Notes: generated by a model not told the origin, from the sequence alone. 64,000 nt of DNA from DATESN01 sp035270785 (GCA_035270785.1 DATESN010000123.1:62001-126000); one strand, 5' to 3'; counted from the first letter of the stretch, positions 43,901 to 52,615 are shown. Numbers and translations are program-made.

Positions 43901-45237
43901 TTACAGAAATTTTGGTAAATGCTTTTACCAATACAGCAACTGGTATTTCTGTTACGATTCCAGGAAAAGAAATGCAAATTGACAACAATGCCTTTGATTA
44001 TGGAGAAGCATTGATTCGAACATATAAAAATACTGCAGCTGCAACGTATGCTAAAACATTTGGTCATGATCTGGAAATTATTGATGATATTTTTACGGTG
44101 TATTTCTTAGATTATGATAGCAATCAGTTAGGAGAAGTTCAGTATATTGAAAGTGGAAAAAGTGCAAAAGCTCCTGCTGATCCAACGCGTACAGGTTATA
44201 ATTTTACGGGATGGTCACAAGCTTATAATAATATTATAAAGGATACCATCGTTATTGCCCTTTATACTATTAAACCCACAACTTCAGGCAATACAACAAC
44301 CCCTGGAAATACAACAAAACCTACAACTTCATCGAATTCTACTTCAACGGATTCCGTGTCTGGAAATGCATTGTATCAATTGACGGTTGAAAGTGGTTCC
44401 GGTGATGGAAGTTATAAAAAGGGTATTCCCGTCATTATTAAGGCAGATGCAGCACCTAAGGGAAAAGTGTTTGACAAATGGATGGGTAGTTCATCAGATT
44501 TAAGTATCGGAAGTAGTATCAGTGAGACAACTACCATTATTATGCCGGCACATGAAGTAATTATGATTGCATCCTACAAAGACTCAACAGAAACAACAAC
44601 GGGAAGTAATAGTGGCTCCACAACTGTTTCTGGCAATGGTAATTCATCTGGAAATAACAGTAGCAATGGGACCACGGTTGCTATTGATAAAAGTGGAATT
44701 TCTAACAAAGATATGGCATCTGCATCAGTGGAAGGATCTACTGATAATTATATTGTAAAGATATCAGATAGTGAAACAGCAAGACAGGCGGTAGAGGCAG
44801 CATTACTAAATGAGTATGGCACACTTGAAAATATCAGCTATTTTGCTATGGATATTAGTTTATATGATTCAACAGGTACAACAAAAATCACAGACACAAC
44901 TGGCATCAAGGTTAATATTACCATGCCTATTCCAGACGACTTAATTGCATATGCAGGAAATAATAAGGCAGCCAGTGTTGTAAATGATAAACTAGATAAA
45001 ATGACTCCAAAGTTTACAGCAATCGATGGAGTATCATGCATTACTTTTACTGCAACGCATTTTTCACCGTATACTATTTATGTTGATACCGCTAATCTAA
45101 CAGCAGGGATTACAGATAGAACACCCAAAACTGGAGATGGAATTCATCCAAAATGGTTCCTTGCTTTAGGACTTATTTGCTTGTCGGCAGTACTATTCTT
45201 AAAAAAGGATAAGGAAGTGAATCTAAAAATAGCTTAA
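40924..45237 (+). CDS. BspA-type leucine-rich-repeat surface protein with [ST]PxTG sorting signal
   Basis: 1437 aa; AAAGGAGA before the ATG, 26 bp after the sortase gene. N-terminal signal peptide with a long basic lead (hydrophobic core about residues 19-37). Many LRR_5 (BspA/TpLRR) repeats, for example GDKAFENATKITNLTIPS and IGNHAFQGCSSLTNVTI, in blocks at about residues 255-490, 590-690 and 860-1030. Then an InlB B-type repeat (about 1057-1115, ending in RTGYNFTGWS), Thr/Ser/Asn-rich linkers, a membrane-proximal domain, and the sorting signal TPKTGD (1400-1405), hydrophobic segment and basic tail. Predicted substrate of the adjacent sortase, wall-anchored and possibly adhesive. The hydrophobic stretch starts with PKWFLALG as in the next gene. 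Confidence 0.9.
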   Translation: MSKKPPKIKINKKSIRVIRKTLGAICLITAIIVAAIPIPELEAIGGAPGDTSVVDIVYSVSDNPTITPLVPGSEKIEKAYTIYQLSNGKWLLDWLYEYYIYSDSYAVISKYNSNFTPTNGSLNIDVNVIKAYPQFKSTEITEFFSVANSGNNVLADEELQVYYPVEYGVYLELLKAYNKDPVNEVAPTPLDKRAKDLSTAQKYSYFCEHTEYTTGSNVYSLKGYTLVEVTDKTPEAEITTFIPRMGTEFFTADADKDVIMYIGDKAFENATKITNLTIPSEVQIIGNSAFKNASGIKSITVYSTTIGNHAFQGCSSLTNVTIQGGTTVIGTEAFRNCNSLQTISLPYSIEIIGEGAFANCGYLRTADMSGITRILEIDKFAFYDCYALNTVKFCSTTHEIQDGVFAVKTGVNGTWTSIVFPDNVEILGDFVLSGRSNLKDVTMPSSFGIFDSNNELGSGFFRGCINLNWVNFPDNKTGSCGYASFETNTFIDVLTPGFYIRGPEKDPAGGIAYPRLDARAAAIPYVYIDEFGKECYEAGNGSYLYLVDADGYLQSCSLIVAETLFDGTIEVPSAVGDIKVIGIAEDCFNNEKIYKNLKRLIINDDSVTTISDGAFKGYPALEYVQIGNSVKSIGANAFADCTKLTEVHFNTPKNGYSGFIIGVDAFATTGDSLIFYGDINSNYAPFTWAMEENNFMDPVRKIRVCYKSNAPTKLTVMRDNVTGLVTLVDYPHYEQIDENVISAYEAIFINGDETGEIEISADDIALVKATLNISIPAGIQSIDTKAYMAAGENYNNCTKYLYSDNPYYSTYKNNGLFNGYYGEGSSVREYPNGNSKELVDQGNDRIQSITMVDVEYLPANAFYSCENLQVVSLGNACADIGVAPFAGCTSLGSIAGNTYYSCVNGIIYSNNADDTKNIVECLSGRGLTVGEKYITVESDPFISKVTTIAEGAFQDCTGITRVDLSTLNQLKSIPKTSFDGCSNLRTVMLPDSITEILVNAFTNTATGISVTIPGKEMQIDNNAFDYGEALIRTYKNTAAATYAKTFGHDLEIIDDIFTVYFLDYDSNQLGEVQYIESGKSAKAPADPTRTGYNFTGWSQAYNNIIKDTIVIALYTIKPTTSGNTTTPGNTTKPTTSSNSTSTDSVSGNALYQLTVESGSGDGSYKKGIPVIIKADAAPKGKVFDKWMGSSSDLSIGSSISETTTIIMPAHEVIMIASYKDSTETTTGSNSGSTTVSGNGNSSGNNSSNGTTVAIDKSGISNKDMASASVEGSTDNYIVKISDSETARQAVEAALLNEYGTLENISYFAMDISLYDSTGTTKITDTTGIKVNITMPIPDDLIAYAGNNKAASVVNDKLDKMTPKFTAIDGVSCITFTATHFSPYTIYVDTANLTAGITDRTPKTGDGIHPKWFLALGLICLSAVLFLKKDKEVNLKIA

Positions 45238-45253
45238 CAATGCAAGGAGTATT

Positions 45254-48229
45254 ATGAATAAGACAATACGAAAAGTTGTGGGAGTCTTGGTACTAGTAAT
45301 GGCCATTATTACAACACAAATACCAGCAAAAAATGCAAGAGCAGATAGTACGGATTTTAAAATGAATGGCAATATATTGGTAAAATACTTAGGCACGGAG
45401 AAATCCGTGTCTATTCCTAATAAAGTTAAAAAAATTGGTCCAGATGCATTTTCAGAAAACACTTCCATTGAAGAAATTACAATAAAAGGTAATGTGGATA
45501 GTATTGGATATAATGCATTTGCAAATTGCAACAATCTAGAAAAGATAGAAATTTCAGATTCCATCAAGGCCATTAGTTCGGCAGCTTTTAATAATTGTAC
45601 AAAACTAAATGAAGTGACAATAGGAAGCGGATTAAAAGAGTTGGGATCGGGTGTATTTGCAGGTTGTGAGTCTTTGGAGAAAATATCTATTTCCAAAGAT
45701 AATGATAACTTTTTGTGCAGTAATGGTATTATATACAATCATAATATGACTAAGGTTTACCAGATGCTTCCAGGAAGAAAAGCAAATGTTTACGACATGC
45801 CCGACTCCATCATTAAAATAGAAGAGTATGCATTTTGGGGATGTAATAATTTACAAACCTTACAAGTTTCTGATAATTTAAAGGAAGTCCCTGCATATTC
45901 ATTTTCCAATTGTATGGGATTAAAAGCAATTGATATTCCATTTTCAATAAGTAGAATAGAAATGAAAGCATTTGAAGATTGTGTTAACTTAGAAAAAGTT
46001 GTTATTCCAATGTCAATCAATTTCATTCATGAGACAGCTTTTGATGGTTGTAATAAACTTGAGATTGTGGCAGATGCAGGCACTATTGCAGATAAGTTTG
46101 CGCAAAGACGGGATATTACAAAAGTAAGTAGAACTGAATATGAAGATATTATAGAAACCATTATGGAAAATGCCATTCCCGAAGAAAAAGAAGATACGGT
46201 AAAAGATCATAACATATCTGAAAACAGCATAAGTGGAAATTATCAAACAATACAAGATTATAATAAACTAGTTGATGGAATGGAAACCGTAGAAGATGCC
46301 TCTGTTATTGGAAAAACAAAAATCATAGGAAATCATGCACTCGTATTTATAGACAATTCCAACACGAATGTTATAAATGGTAATAGCCCTAAAAATGGTG
46401 TTACTAATCAAAACGATGATGAAATTGGAATTATAATTGAAACGAAAAGCCCTCTTTTTGCAGGCTCGCAGAAAGGAATTTATTTTCCTAAATATACCTT
46501 AGTTGATGGAACCAAAATTGCAAATCAAGCCTACTACTTGGATGGAGGTTTAAACGAATTTCAAATTCCTAAAGGTGTTATTACAATTGGGGACTTTGCA
46601 TTTGCAAGATCAAATTTATCTTCCATTACCATTCCAGAGGGAGTAACGAAGATTGGATATGGAGCCTTCTATCACTGCGATAATTTGATGTCTGTTTTGA
46701 TACCTCATTCAGTCGTGGAAATGGAACCTTCTGCATTTGTAAATACAAAATGGATGGAACAATGGAAAGCAAGTTCTAATAATTCAGACTATTTAGTGGT
46801 AGGTGATGGAATATTACTAGCCTATAAAGGAACAAGTAATCGATTAACAATACCAGAGGGGGTAAATCAAATTGCGCCAGAGGTATTTATGGATCATTTG
46901 GGTATTCTATCAGTCTCTTTTCCGGATAGCCTAAAAGTAATTGGGGAAGATGCATTTTCTGGTTGTAAGAACTTAAAAACGATTACTGGTGGAATCAATA
47001 TTACGACTATAAAAGATAGGGCTTTTGACGGATGTGCAATTGACGGTATCCGAGTATCAGCAAATGTAAGCCAAATAGGATTAAAAGCATATGATTTGGC
47101 AGGCGTCAAATTAGATTTAACAAAAACGTATGCCGTTTTTCAAGGTAAAGAATTACCTACGGTTACTTATGAAGATACAGCAGCTAGATTTTCAAACAAA
47201 AAGGATAGAACGTTAGCGTTAAATAATGTGAACCTTTCAGTAATTAATAGTAGTATTAGTACAGAGGAATGTAAAAATACAATATTAGATCCTAGCTTCT
47301 ATGGGTTCCGTGGTTTAGTAGTTAGTATAATAACAGAAGGTGATAATCTTAAACAGGGAACTGTTCAATTAAAGTTATGCACCTTAATTCCAGATGAAAA
47401 GAGTGGAGTTATTTCCATACCAGCTAGTGTTACTATATACGGTAGAGAATATTTGATTGCAGATTCAGATGAAAATGCATTTTATTATTATCAGGGTGAA
47501 TACCGATGTTTTCCAAATTACTTAAAGGAAATAGAATTACCCCAAATTTTAAAAGCTCAAGAAAAGAGCTTGTTAAATGGAATTGAATTTTCTAATGTAA
47601 GCGGCAAAAAAGAAACTATTTCTTCTCCTAATGGTACTTTGGATCAATTTATAGAAGTTCATGTTGATAGTAAAGTTTTTCCTGAAAGTAGTATGATATC
47701 AGCTCATATTATAGGAAATACAGATCATTATATTTTAAAAATCAGAGAAATTACAGAGGAAAATAAACAAATTAGTAAAGCCTATATGGAAACTTATTCT
47801 AATGGTATATCAGAGAATATAGTTCCTTTTGATTTGACCTTATTTGACTCTACGGAGACGATTAAAATAAACAAACTTGGGCGAAATAAAATGTCGATCA
47901 TGATGCCTGTACCATCTGCTATGAATTCCAATGGTGTTAGAGTGATGTGTTTAGATGAAGATGGGCAAATAGAGGCAGTGAGTTCGCAATTAATGAACCA
48001 AGATGGTATTCATTATGTAAAGTTTTATGTATCACATTTTTCACAATATGCAATTTATGAGTTGAATCGTACTTCTGTGTTAGCACAAACTGGAACGTTA
48101 GACTATTCGCCGGATACGGGAGATCCAATTAGCCCAAAATGGTTTTTATCCATTGGTTTATTTTGTTTTAGCATTGTACTTTTTATGTGGAAGGATAAAA
48201 GGGTAACAAGAAAAATTAAGACAGCATAA
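45254..48229 (+). CDS. Second BspA-type leucine-rich-repeat surface protein with SPDTG sorting signal
   Basis: 991 aa; AAGGAG at 45243-45248. Signal peptide ending in NARADS (AxA-type site near residue 31). LRR_5 repeats fill about residues 40-285 and 415-620 (IEEITIKGNVDSIGYNAFANCNNLEKIEI and similar). The C-terminal region of about 120 residues is homologous to that of the preceding protein (NTDHYILKI...FDLTLFDSTETIKI...FYVSHFSQYAIYE against STDNYIVKI...MDISLYDSTGTTKI...FTATHFSPYTIYV). It ends with SPDTGD (952-957), PKWFLSIGLFCFSIVLF and a basic tail. It is a second predicted sortase substrate, 16 bp after the first LRR gene. Confidence 0.9.
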   Translation: MNKTIRKVVGVLVLVMAIITTQIPAKNARADSTDFKMNGNILVKYLGTEKSVSIPNKVKKIGPDAFSENTSIEEITIKGNVDSIGYNAFANCNNLEKIEISDSIKAISSAAFNNCTKLNEVTIGSGLKELGSGVFAGCESLEKISISKDNDNFLCSNGIIYNHNMTKVYQMLPGRKANVYDMPDSIIKIEEYAFWGCNNLQTLQVSDNLKEVPAYSFSNCMGLKAIDIPFSISRIEMKAFEDCVNLEKVVIPMSINFIHETAFDGCNKLEIVADAGTIADKFAQRRDITKVSRTEYEDIIETIMENAIPEEKEDTVKDHNISENSISGNYQTIQDYNKLVDGMETVEDASVIGKTKIIGNHALVFIDNSNTNVINGNSPKNGVTNQNDDEIGIIIETKSPLFAGSQKGIYFPKYTLVDGTKIANQAYYLDGGLNEFQIPKGVITIGDFAFARSNLSSITIPEGVTKIGYGAFYHCDNLMSVLIPHSVVEMEPSAFVNTKWMEQWKASSNNSDYLVVGDGILLAYKGTSNRLTIPEGVNQIAPEVFMDHLGILSVSFPDSLKVIGEDAFSGCKNLKTITGGINITTIKDRAFDGCAIDGIRVSANVSQIGLKAYDLAGVKLDLTKTYAVFQGKELPTVTYEDTAARFSNKKDRTLALNNVNLSVINSSISTEECKNTILDPSFYGFRGLVVSIITEGDNLKQGTVQLKLCTLIPDEKSGVISIPASVTIYGREYLIADSDENAFYYYQGEYRCFPNYLKEIELPQILKAQEKSLLNGIEFSNVSGKKETISSPNGTLDQFIEVHVDSKVFPESSMISAHIIGNTDHYILKIREITEENKQISKAYMETYSNGISENIVPFDLTLFDSTETIKINKLGRNKMSIMMPVPSAMNSNGVRVMCLDEDGQIEAVSSQLMNQDGIHYVKFYVSHFSQYAIYELNRTSVLAQTGTLDYSPDTGDPISPKWFLSIGLFCFSIVLFMWKDKRVTRKIKTA

Positions 48230-48253
48230 GATAAATTAAAAAGATGGTGCTCC

Positions 48254-49165
48254 TTGCAACGAGTCAAAAATTTAATACATTGTGATGAAGCAGTATATAA
48301 AAAAACATTAGGTGCCAATGTAACAATTGCAGTTTTAGATACGGGTGTTTTTTATCATCCGGATTTTTCAGATAGAATTTTAGCCTTTCAAGATTTTGTT
48401 AATGGTAATAGTTTGCCTTATGATGACAGTGGTCATGGAACCCATGTTTGTGGTATTTGCGCTGGTAATGGAAGGGTTTCCAAAGGAAAGTATAGCGGAA
48501 TTGCGCCAGAGGCAAATCTAGTTGTGGGAAAAGTACTTAATAAAAATGGTGATGGTGATGGTGAATCCATGATTCGGGGAATACAGTGGGTTATGGAATT
48601 GAGAAAAAAGATTCCCATACAAATCTTAAATCTTTCTATCGGAATTAGAAATTTAGAGGATCAGAAATTGGAGGATAAGTTAATAGCAGCAATTGAATTG
48701 GCTTGGTACAGTGGAATGGTTGTAGTAACAGCAGCTGGAAATAATGGTCCAAAACCAATGACGATTTCTCCACTTGGAGCCAGTAGAAAAGTAATCACAG
48801 TTGGCTGTCATGATGGGGGTTATGTAAGTAAAAATGGATCTAGTTGTGACGAATATTCAGGAAGAGGACCAAGTAAATTCGAAATTAAAAAACCTGATAT
48901 CGTAGCTCCTGGAACAGACATTATATCGTGTAGTAATAAATATGTGAGGTTTTATAATAATTCAAATTCATCCTATACTAGTAAAAGTGGAACTTCAATG
49001 GCTACACCCATCGTCTCTGGTGCTTGTGCATTACTTTTAAGTAAAAATCCTGATTTAAATAATGAAAGCGTAAAAAGAAAATTGATTAGTAGCGCTGAGG
49101 ATTTAAAAGAAAGTTGGTCCAAACAAGGTGGGGGTATGTTAAATGTTCATAACTTGTTAGCATAA
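48254..49165 (+). CDS. Subtilisin-like serine protease (S8), no secretion signal
   Basis: 304 codons including the stop, 303 aa. Catalytic triad visible: Asp29 in VLDTGV, His61 in SGHGTHVCG, Ser248 in SGTSMATPIVSG, with the oxyanion Asn in AAGNNG. No signal peptide or prodomain, as in intracellular or AprX-like subtilases. The only plausible start is TTG at 48254, with a weak GGTG 4 nt upstream; there is no in-frame ATG. It is in the same frame as the LRR gene before it, with only one stop codon (48227-48229) between them. Co-transcription with the sortase module is likely. A role in processing its proteins is a guess. Confidence 0.85.
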   Translation: MQRVKNLIHCDEAVYKKTLGANVTIAVLDTGVFYHPDFSDRILAFQDFVNGNSLPYDDSGHGTHVCGICAGNGRVSKGKYSGIAPEANLVVGKVLNKNGDGDGESMIRGIQWVMELRKKIPIQILNLSIGIRNLEDQKLEDKLIAAIELAWYSGMVVVTAAGNNGPKPMTISPLGASRKVITVGCHDGGYVSKNGSSCDEYSGRGPSKFEIKKPDIVAPGTDIISCSNKYVRFYNNSNSSYTSKSGTSMATPIVSGACALLLSKNPDLNNESVKRKLISSAEDLKESWSKQGGGMLNVHNLLA

Positions 49166-49178
49166 AAAAGATATATTA

Positions 49179-49207
49179 TTGACAACATCGGTATTACTGT
49201 ATACAAT
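49179..49207 (+). promoter_or_regulatory. Promoter of the Re-citrate synthase-gntR-icd operon
   Basis: Perfect TTGACA at 49179-49184, 17-bp spacer, TACAAT at 49202-49207. Transcription start about 49214, 33 nt before the predicted ATG. Confidence 0.8.
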
Positions 49208-49221
49208 AATACCGATGTTGT
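49182..49221. promoter_or_regulatory. 40-bp near-perfect palindrome covering the promoter (GntR/FCD operator candidate)
   Basis: Arms ACAACATCGGTATTA (49182-49196) and TAATACCGATGTTGT (49207-49221) match perfectly; the centre TGTATACA (49198-49205) is itself a palindrome, so only the 49197/49206 pair mismatches. It spans from inside the -35 box to beyond the start point. The core (TGTATACA) is like the TnGTnnACnA half-site pattern bound by GntR/FCD regulators, and such a regulator is the second gene of this operon. No T-run follows, so it is not a terminator. Confidence 0.75.
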
Positions 49222-49246
49222 ATGTTACTAAGGGAGGATGTTTAGT

Positions 49247-50653
49247 ATGATTAGAAATGAAATTTTTGAAAACAGAACAGTATCAATGAATGACAAAAAT
49301 AATCTTTTAGAAATAGAAGAGCATATGTATTATTTGGATGATGTGGAAAAGCCAAATGTATTTCGTAATATGTTTCCCTATTCGGAAGTACCAAAGATAC
49401 CATTTAATGATAGGATTGTACCTCATAACATGCCAAAAGATATTTGGATTACAGATACAACATTTCGTGATGGACAACAATCTAGGGAGCCATATACTAC
49501 AGAGCAAATTGTAACTATTTATGATTATTTACATAAACTAGGTGGTCCAAATGGAATGATTCGGCAAAGTGAATTTTTCCTGTATAGCAAAAAAGATAGA
49601 GACGCAGTATATAAATGCATGGAAAAGGGGTATCAATTTCCCGAAGTAACTAGCTGGATACGTGCAAGTAAAGAGGATTTTAAATTAGTTAAAGAAATAG
49701 GAATGAAAGAAACTGGAATTCTTGTAAGTTGTTCGGATTATCATATATTTTTAAAATTAAAAATGACACGTAAACAAGCAATGTCCCATTATATTAGTGT
49801 GGTAAGAGAATGTTTGGAGGAAGGAATTAGTGTGAGATGCCACATGGAGGATATTACCAGAGCTGATATATATGGGTTTGTGGTACCTTTTTGCATGGAA
49901 CTAATGAAATTAATGGAAGAATATAATATTCCAGTAAAAATACGTGCATGTGATACAATGGGATATGGTGTCAATTTTTCAGGTGCAGTTATTCCTAGAA
50001 GTGTACAAGGTATTGTCTATGCAATTCATACTCATGCAGGTGTCCCACAATCTCTCATAGAATGGCATGGTCATAATGATTTTTATAAAGCAGTGGCCAA
50101 TTCCACAACAGCATGGTTATATGGATGTGCAAGTGTAAATACATCATTGTTTGGTATTGGTGAAAGAACTGGGAACACACCTCTAGAAGCAATGGTTTTT
50201 GAATATGCTCAAATTAAAGGTAACTTAAATGGTATGGATACCAGGGTCATCACAGAACTTGCAGAATACTATGAAAAGGAATTGGGCTTTGTGGTTCCAG
50301 CACGTACGCCTTTTGTTGGAAAATATTTTAATGTAACTCGTGCAGGGATACATGCAGATGGTCTTTTAAAAAATGAAGAGATATACAATATTTTTGATAC
50401 GGATAAGTTTTTAAATAGGCCAGTTTTATGCGCCGTATCAGACACATCAGGTCTTGCAGGTATTGCCCATTGGATTAATACGTATTATAAATTATCAGGT
50501 GAAAGACTAGTAAATAAAAATTCAAAACTTGTTGAAGTAGTTAAAATCTGGGTTGATGACCAATATGAATCCGGCAGAATTACTGTTTTAACAGATGATG
50601 AATTAACTAAGATAATTAGTGGCTTTTGCTTGGAAGAAGGCATTGTGTTATAA
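49247..50653 (+). CDS. Probable Re-citrate synthase (isopropylmalate synthase-like)
   Basis: 468 aa from the ATG at 49247 (AGGGAGG about 10 nt upstream); the ATG at 49238 touches the site and is too close. HMGL/DRE-TIM barrel enzyme: ITDTTFRDGQQSREPYTTEQ (catalytic metal-binding TFRDG), RCHMEDITRADIYG, CDTMGYG, EWHGHNDFYKAVANSTTAWLYGC (HxH metal ligands) and FGIGERTGNTPLEA. This is the pattern of the Re-citrate synthase first identified in Clostridium kluyveri, and the co-operonic isocitrate dehydrogenase supports it. It lacks the long leucine-regulatory domain of LeuA. A homocitrate or isopropylmalate synthase role is less likely but not excluded. Confidence 0.82.
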   Translation: MIRNEIFENRTVSMNDKNNLLEIEEHMYYLDDVEKPNVFRNMFPYSEVPKIPFNDRIVPHNMPKDIWITDTTFRDGQQSREPYTTEQIVTIYDYLHKLGGPNGMIRQSEFFLYSKKDRDAVYKCMEKGYQFPEVTSWIRASKEDFKLVKEIGMKETGILVSCSDYHIFLKLKMTRKQAMSHYISVVRECLEEGISVRCHMEDITRADIYGFVVPFCMELMKLMEEYNIPVKIRACDTMGYGVNFSGAVIPRSVQGIVYAIHTHAGVPQSLIEWHGHNDFYKAVANSTTAWLYGCASVNTSLFGIGERTGNTPLEAMVFEYAQIKGNLNGMDTRVITELAEYYEKELGFVVPARTPFVGKYFNVTRAGIHADGLLKNEEIYNIFDTDKFLNRPVLCAVSDTSGLAGIAHWINTYYKLSGERLVNKNSKLVEVVKIWVDDQYESGRITVLTDDELTKIISGFCLEEGIVL

Positions 50654-50672
50654 TAACAAGGAGGTTTTCTAA

Positions 50673-51374
50673 ATGCATAATAATGATGTCAAACTAGGAG
50701 TTACTGATAAGTATTCTTTACGTGGACGAGTGTTTCAACGGATTAGGGATGATATTTTAAGTGGTAAATTTAAGGAACACGAGGAATTAAAAGAAGTTGC
50801 TATTGGTGAAGAAATGGGAGTCAGCAGAACTCCTGTAAGGGAAGCGTTTCGACAATTGGAGCTAGAAGGCTTAATTCAAATCATTCCAAATAAAGGCGCT
50901 TATGTAACTGGCATCACAGTAGATGATGTGAAAGATATCTATATGATTCGATCCTTATTAGAGGGATTATGCGCTAGATGGGCAACACAGTATATTACAA
51001 AAGAGCAAATGGAAGAAATGGAAGAAAATATTTACTTATCTGAATTTCATGCATCAAAAGGACATTATGAACAAATGGCAGAACTGGATAATCGATTTCA
51101 TGAAATTTTATATGAAGCAGGTAATTCTAAAATGTTACAACATTTATTAACTGATTTTCACCAGTACGTACTTCGAGTTCGTCAAAAAACATTATCAACT
51201 AATTTAAGAAGTAAAGCGTCCAATGATGAGCATAAGGGAATTATGGAAGCAATCAAAGAAAAAAAATCATCATTGGCAGAAGAATTGGCAAATAATCATA
51301 TCATAAATGCTTATGAAAATATGGTTTCTCATGGACTTTTTGAAATTTATGACAGAGCGGATGTTACAAAATAA
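50673..51374 (+). CDS. GntR-family regulator, FCD subfamily
   Basis: 233 aa; AAGGAGG at 50658-50664. N-terminal winged helix-turn-helix (RIRDDILSGKFKEHEELKEVAIGEEMGVSRTPVREAFRQLELEGLI), then an all-helical FCD ligand domain with the metal-ligand Asp/His pattern (DNRFHEIL, NDEHKGIMEAI, NNHIINA). It lies between the Re-citrate synthase and icd genes, so it probably autoregulates this operon through the palindrome at 49182-49221. The ligand is unknown; citrate or another carboxylate would fit the FCD fold and pathway. Confidence 0.9.
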   Translation: MHNNDVKLGVTDKYSLRGRVFQRIRDDILSGKFKEHEELKEVAIGEEMGVSRTPVREAFRQLELEGLIQIIPNKGAYVTGITVDDVKDIYMIRSLLEGLCARWATQYITKEQMEEMEENIYLSEFHASKGHYEQMAELDNRFHEILYEAGNSKMLQHLLTDFHQYVLRVRQKTLSTNLRSKASNDEHKGIMEAIKEKKSSLAEELANNHIINAYENMVSHGLFEIYDRADVTK

Positions 51375-51409
51375 TGGTTACTATTAACTATATATAGGAG
51401 GAGTTAGTA

Positions 51410-52615
51410 ATGAAAAAGATTAATATGAATACCCCTTTAGTTGAAATGGATGGAGATGAAATGACAAGAATTCTTTGGAAAATGATCAAAGATGAATTGT
51501 TATTACCATTTATTGAGTTAAAAACAGAATATTTTGATTTGGGACTTGTTAATAGAAATAATACAAATGATCAAGTGACGATTGATTCGGCTAATGCCAC
51601 TATGAAATATGGGGTTGCCGTAAAATGCGCTACGATAACACCTAATGCTTCTAGAATGACAGAATATACTTTAAAAGAAATGTGGAAATCTCCAAATGCA
51701 ACAATCAGGGCTGCTCTTGATGGAACCGTATTTAGGGCCCCCATTATAGCAAAGGGAATTGAGCCATGTGTTAAGAACTGGGAAAAGCCAATTACCTTAG
51801 CTAGACATGCTTACGGCGATGTATATAAAAACAGTGAAATTAAAGTTCCAGGTCCTGGGAAAGCGGAACTTCTATTTACAGGGCTAGATGGCTCAGTAAT
51901 TAGAGAAACAATCCATAACTTTACAGGAGCTGGTATTATTCAGGGAATTCATAATACAGACAAATCAATAGCTAGTTTTGCCAGGTCTTGTTTTAATTTT
52001 GCCATTGATTCAAAACAAGATTTATGGTTTTCAACAAAAGATACGATATCAAAAAAATATGACCATAACTTTAAAGATATCTTTGAAGAAATTTATAGAG
52101 AAGAATTTGATGAAAAGTTTAAAGATACTGGCATTGAATATTTCTATACATTAATTGATGATGCGGTTGCACGTGTAATGAGAGCGAAAGGTGGATTTAT
52201 TTGGGCCTGTAAAAACTATGATGGTGACGTTATGAGTGATATGGTGAGTTCGGCTTTTGGATCACTTGCGATGATGACTTCCGTATTGGTATCGCCAACA
52301 GGCGTATATGAATATGAAGCAGCTCATGGAACGGTTCAAAGACATTATTATAAGCACTTGCAAGGAGAGGAAACATCAACCAACTCTGTAGCAACTATTT
52401 TTGCTTGGACGGGTGCTCTTCGTAAACGTGGGGAACTAGATGGAATAAGTGATTTAGTTAAATTTGCAGATAAACTTGATGGAGCAACTTTAAAGACCAT
52501 TGAATCTGGAAAAATGACAAAGGATTTGGCTTCCATCACTTTGTTAAAGGATGTTTTGGTTCTAAATAGTGAAAACTTTATTAAAGCAATCAGAAGTACT
52601 TTTGAAAAGATGTAA
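51410..52615 (+). CDS. icd: Isocitrate dehydrogenase (NADP), eukaryotic-type dimer
   Basis: 401 aa; ATAGGAGGAG before the ATG. Monomer of the NADP-dependent homodimeric subfamily II: TPLVEMDGDEMTRILWKMIKDELL, VKCATITPNASRMTEYTLKEMWKSPNATIRAALDGTVFRAPI (substrate-binding Ser/Asn/Arg), GGFIWACKNYDGDVMSDMVSSAFGSLAMMTS (metal-binding Asp) and YEAAHGTVQRHYYKHLQGEETSTNS (NADP binding). It makes 2-oxoglutarate for glutamate synthesis from the citrate of the first gene, once aconitase has acted. Its 3' end overlaps the convergent ABC-F gene by 26 bp. Confidence 0.95.
   Translation: MKKINMNTPLVEMDGDEMTRILWKMIKDELLLPFIELKTEYFDLGLVNRNNTNDQVTIDSANATMKYGVAVKCATITPNASRMTEYTLKEMWKSPNATIRAALDGTVFRAPIIAKGIEPCVKNWEKPITLARHAYGDVYKNSEIKVPGPGKAELLFTGLDGSVIRETIHNFTGAGIIQGIHNTDKSIASFARSCFNFAIDSKQDLWFSTKDTISKKYDHNFKDIFEEIYREEFDEKFKDTGIEYFYTLIDDAVARVMRAKGGFIWACKNYDGDVMSDMVSSAFGSLAMMTSVLVSPTGVYEYEAAHGTVQRHYYKHLQGEETSTNSVATIFAWTGALRKRGELDGISDLVKFADKLDGATLKTIESGKMTKDLASITLLKDVLVLNSENFIKAIRSTFEKM

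Noticed and set aside
45223..45738. 171-aa minus-strand open frame over the start of the second LRR gene
   Set aside because: Antisense to a clear signal peptide and LRR domain; no site.
49182..49221. Terminator of the sortase module
   Set aside because: A strong hairpin, but no T-run on the plus strand and it coincides with a consensus promoter; operator is the better reading.
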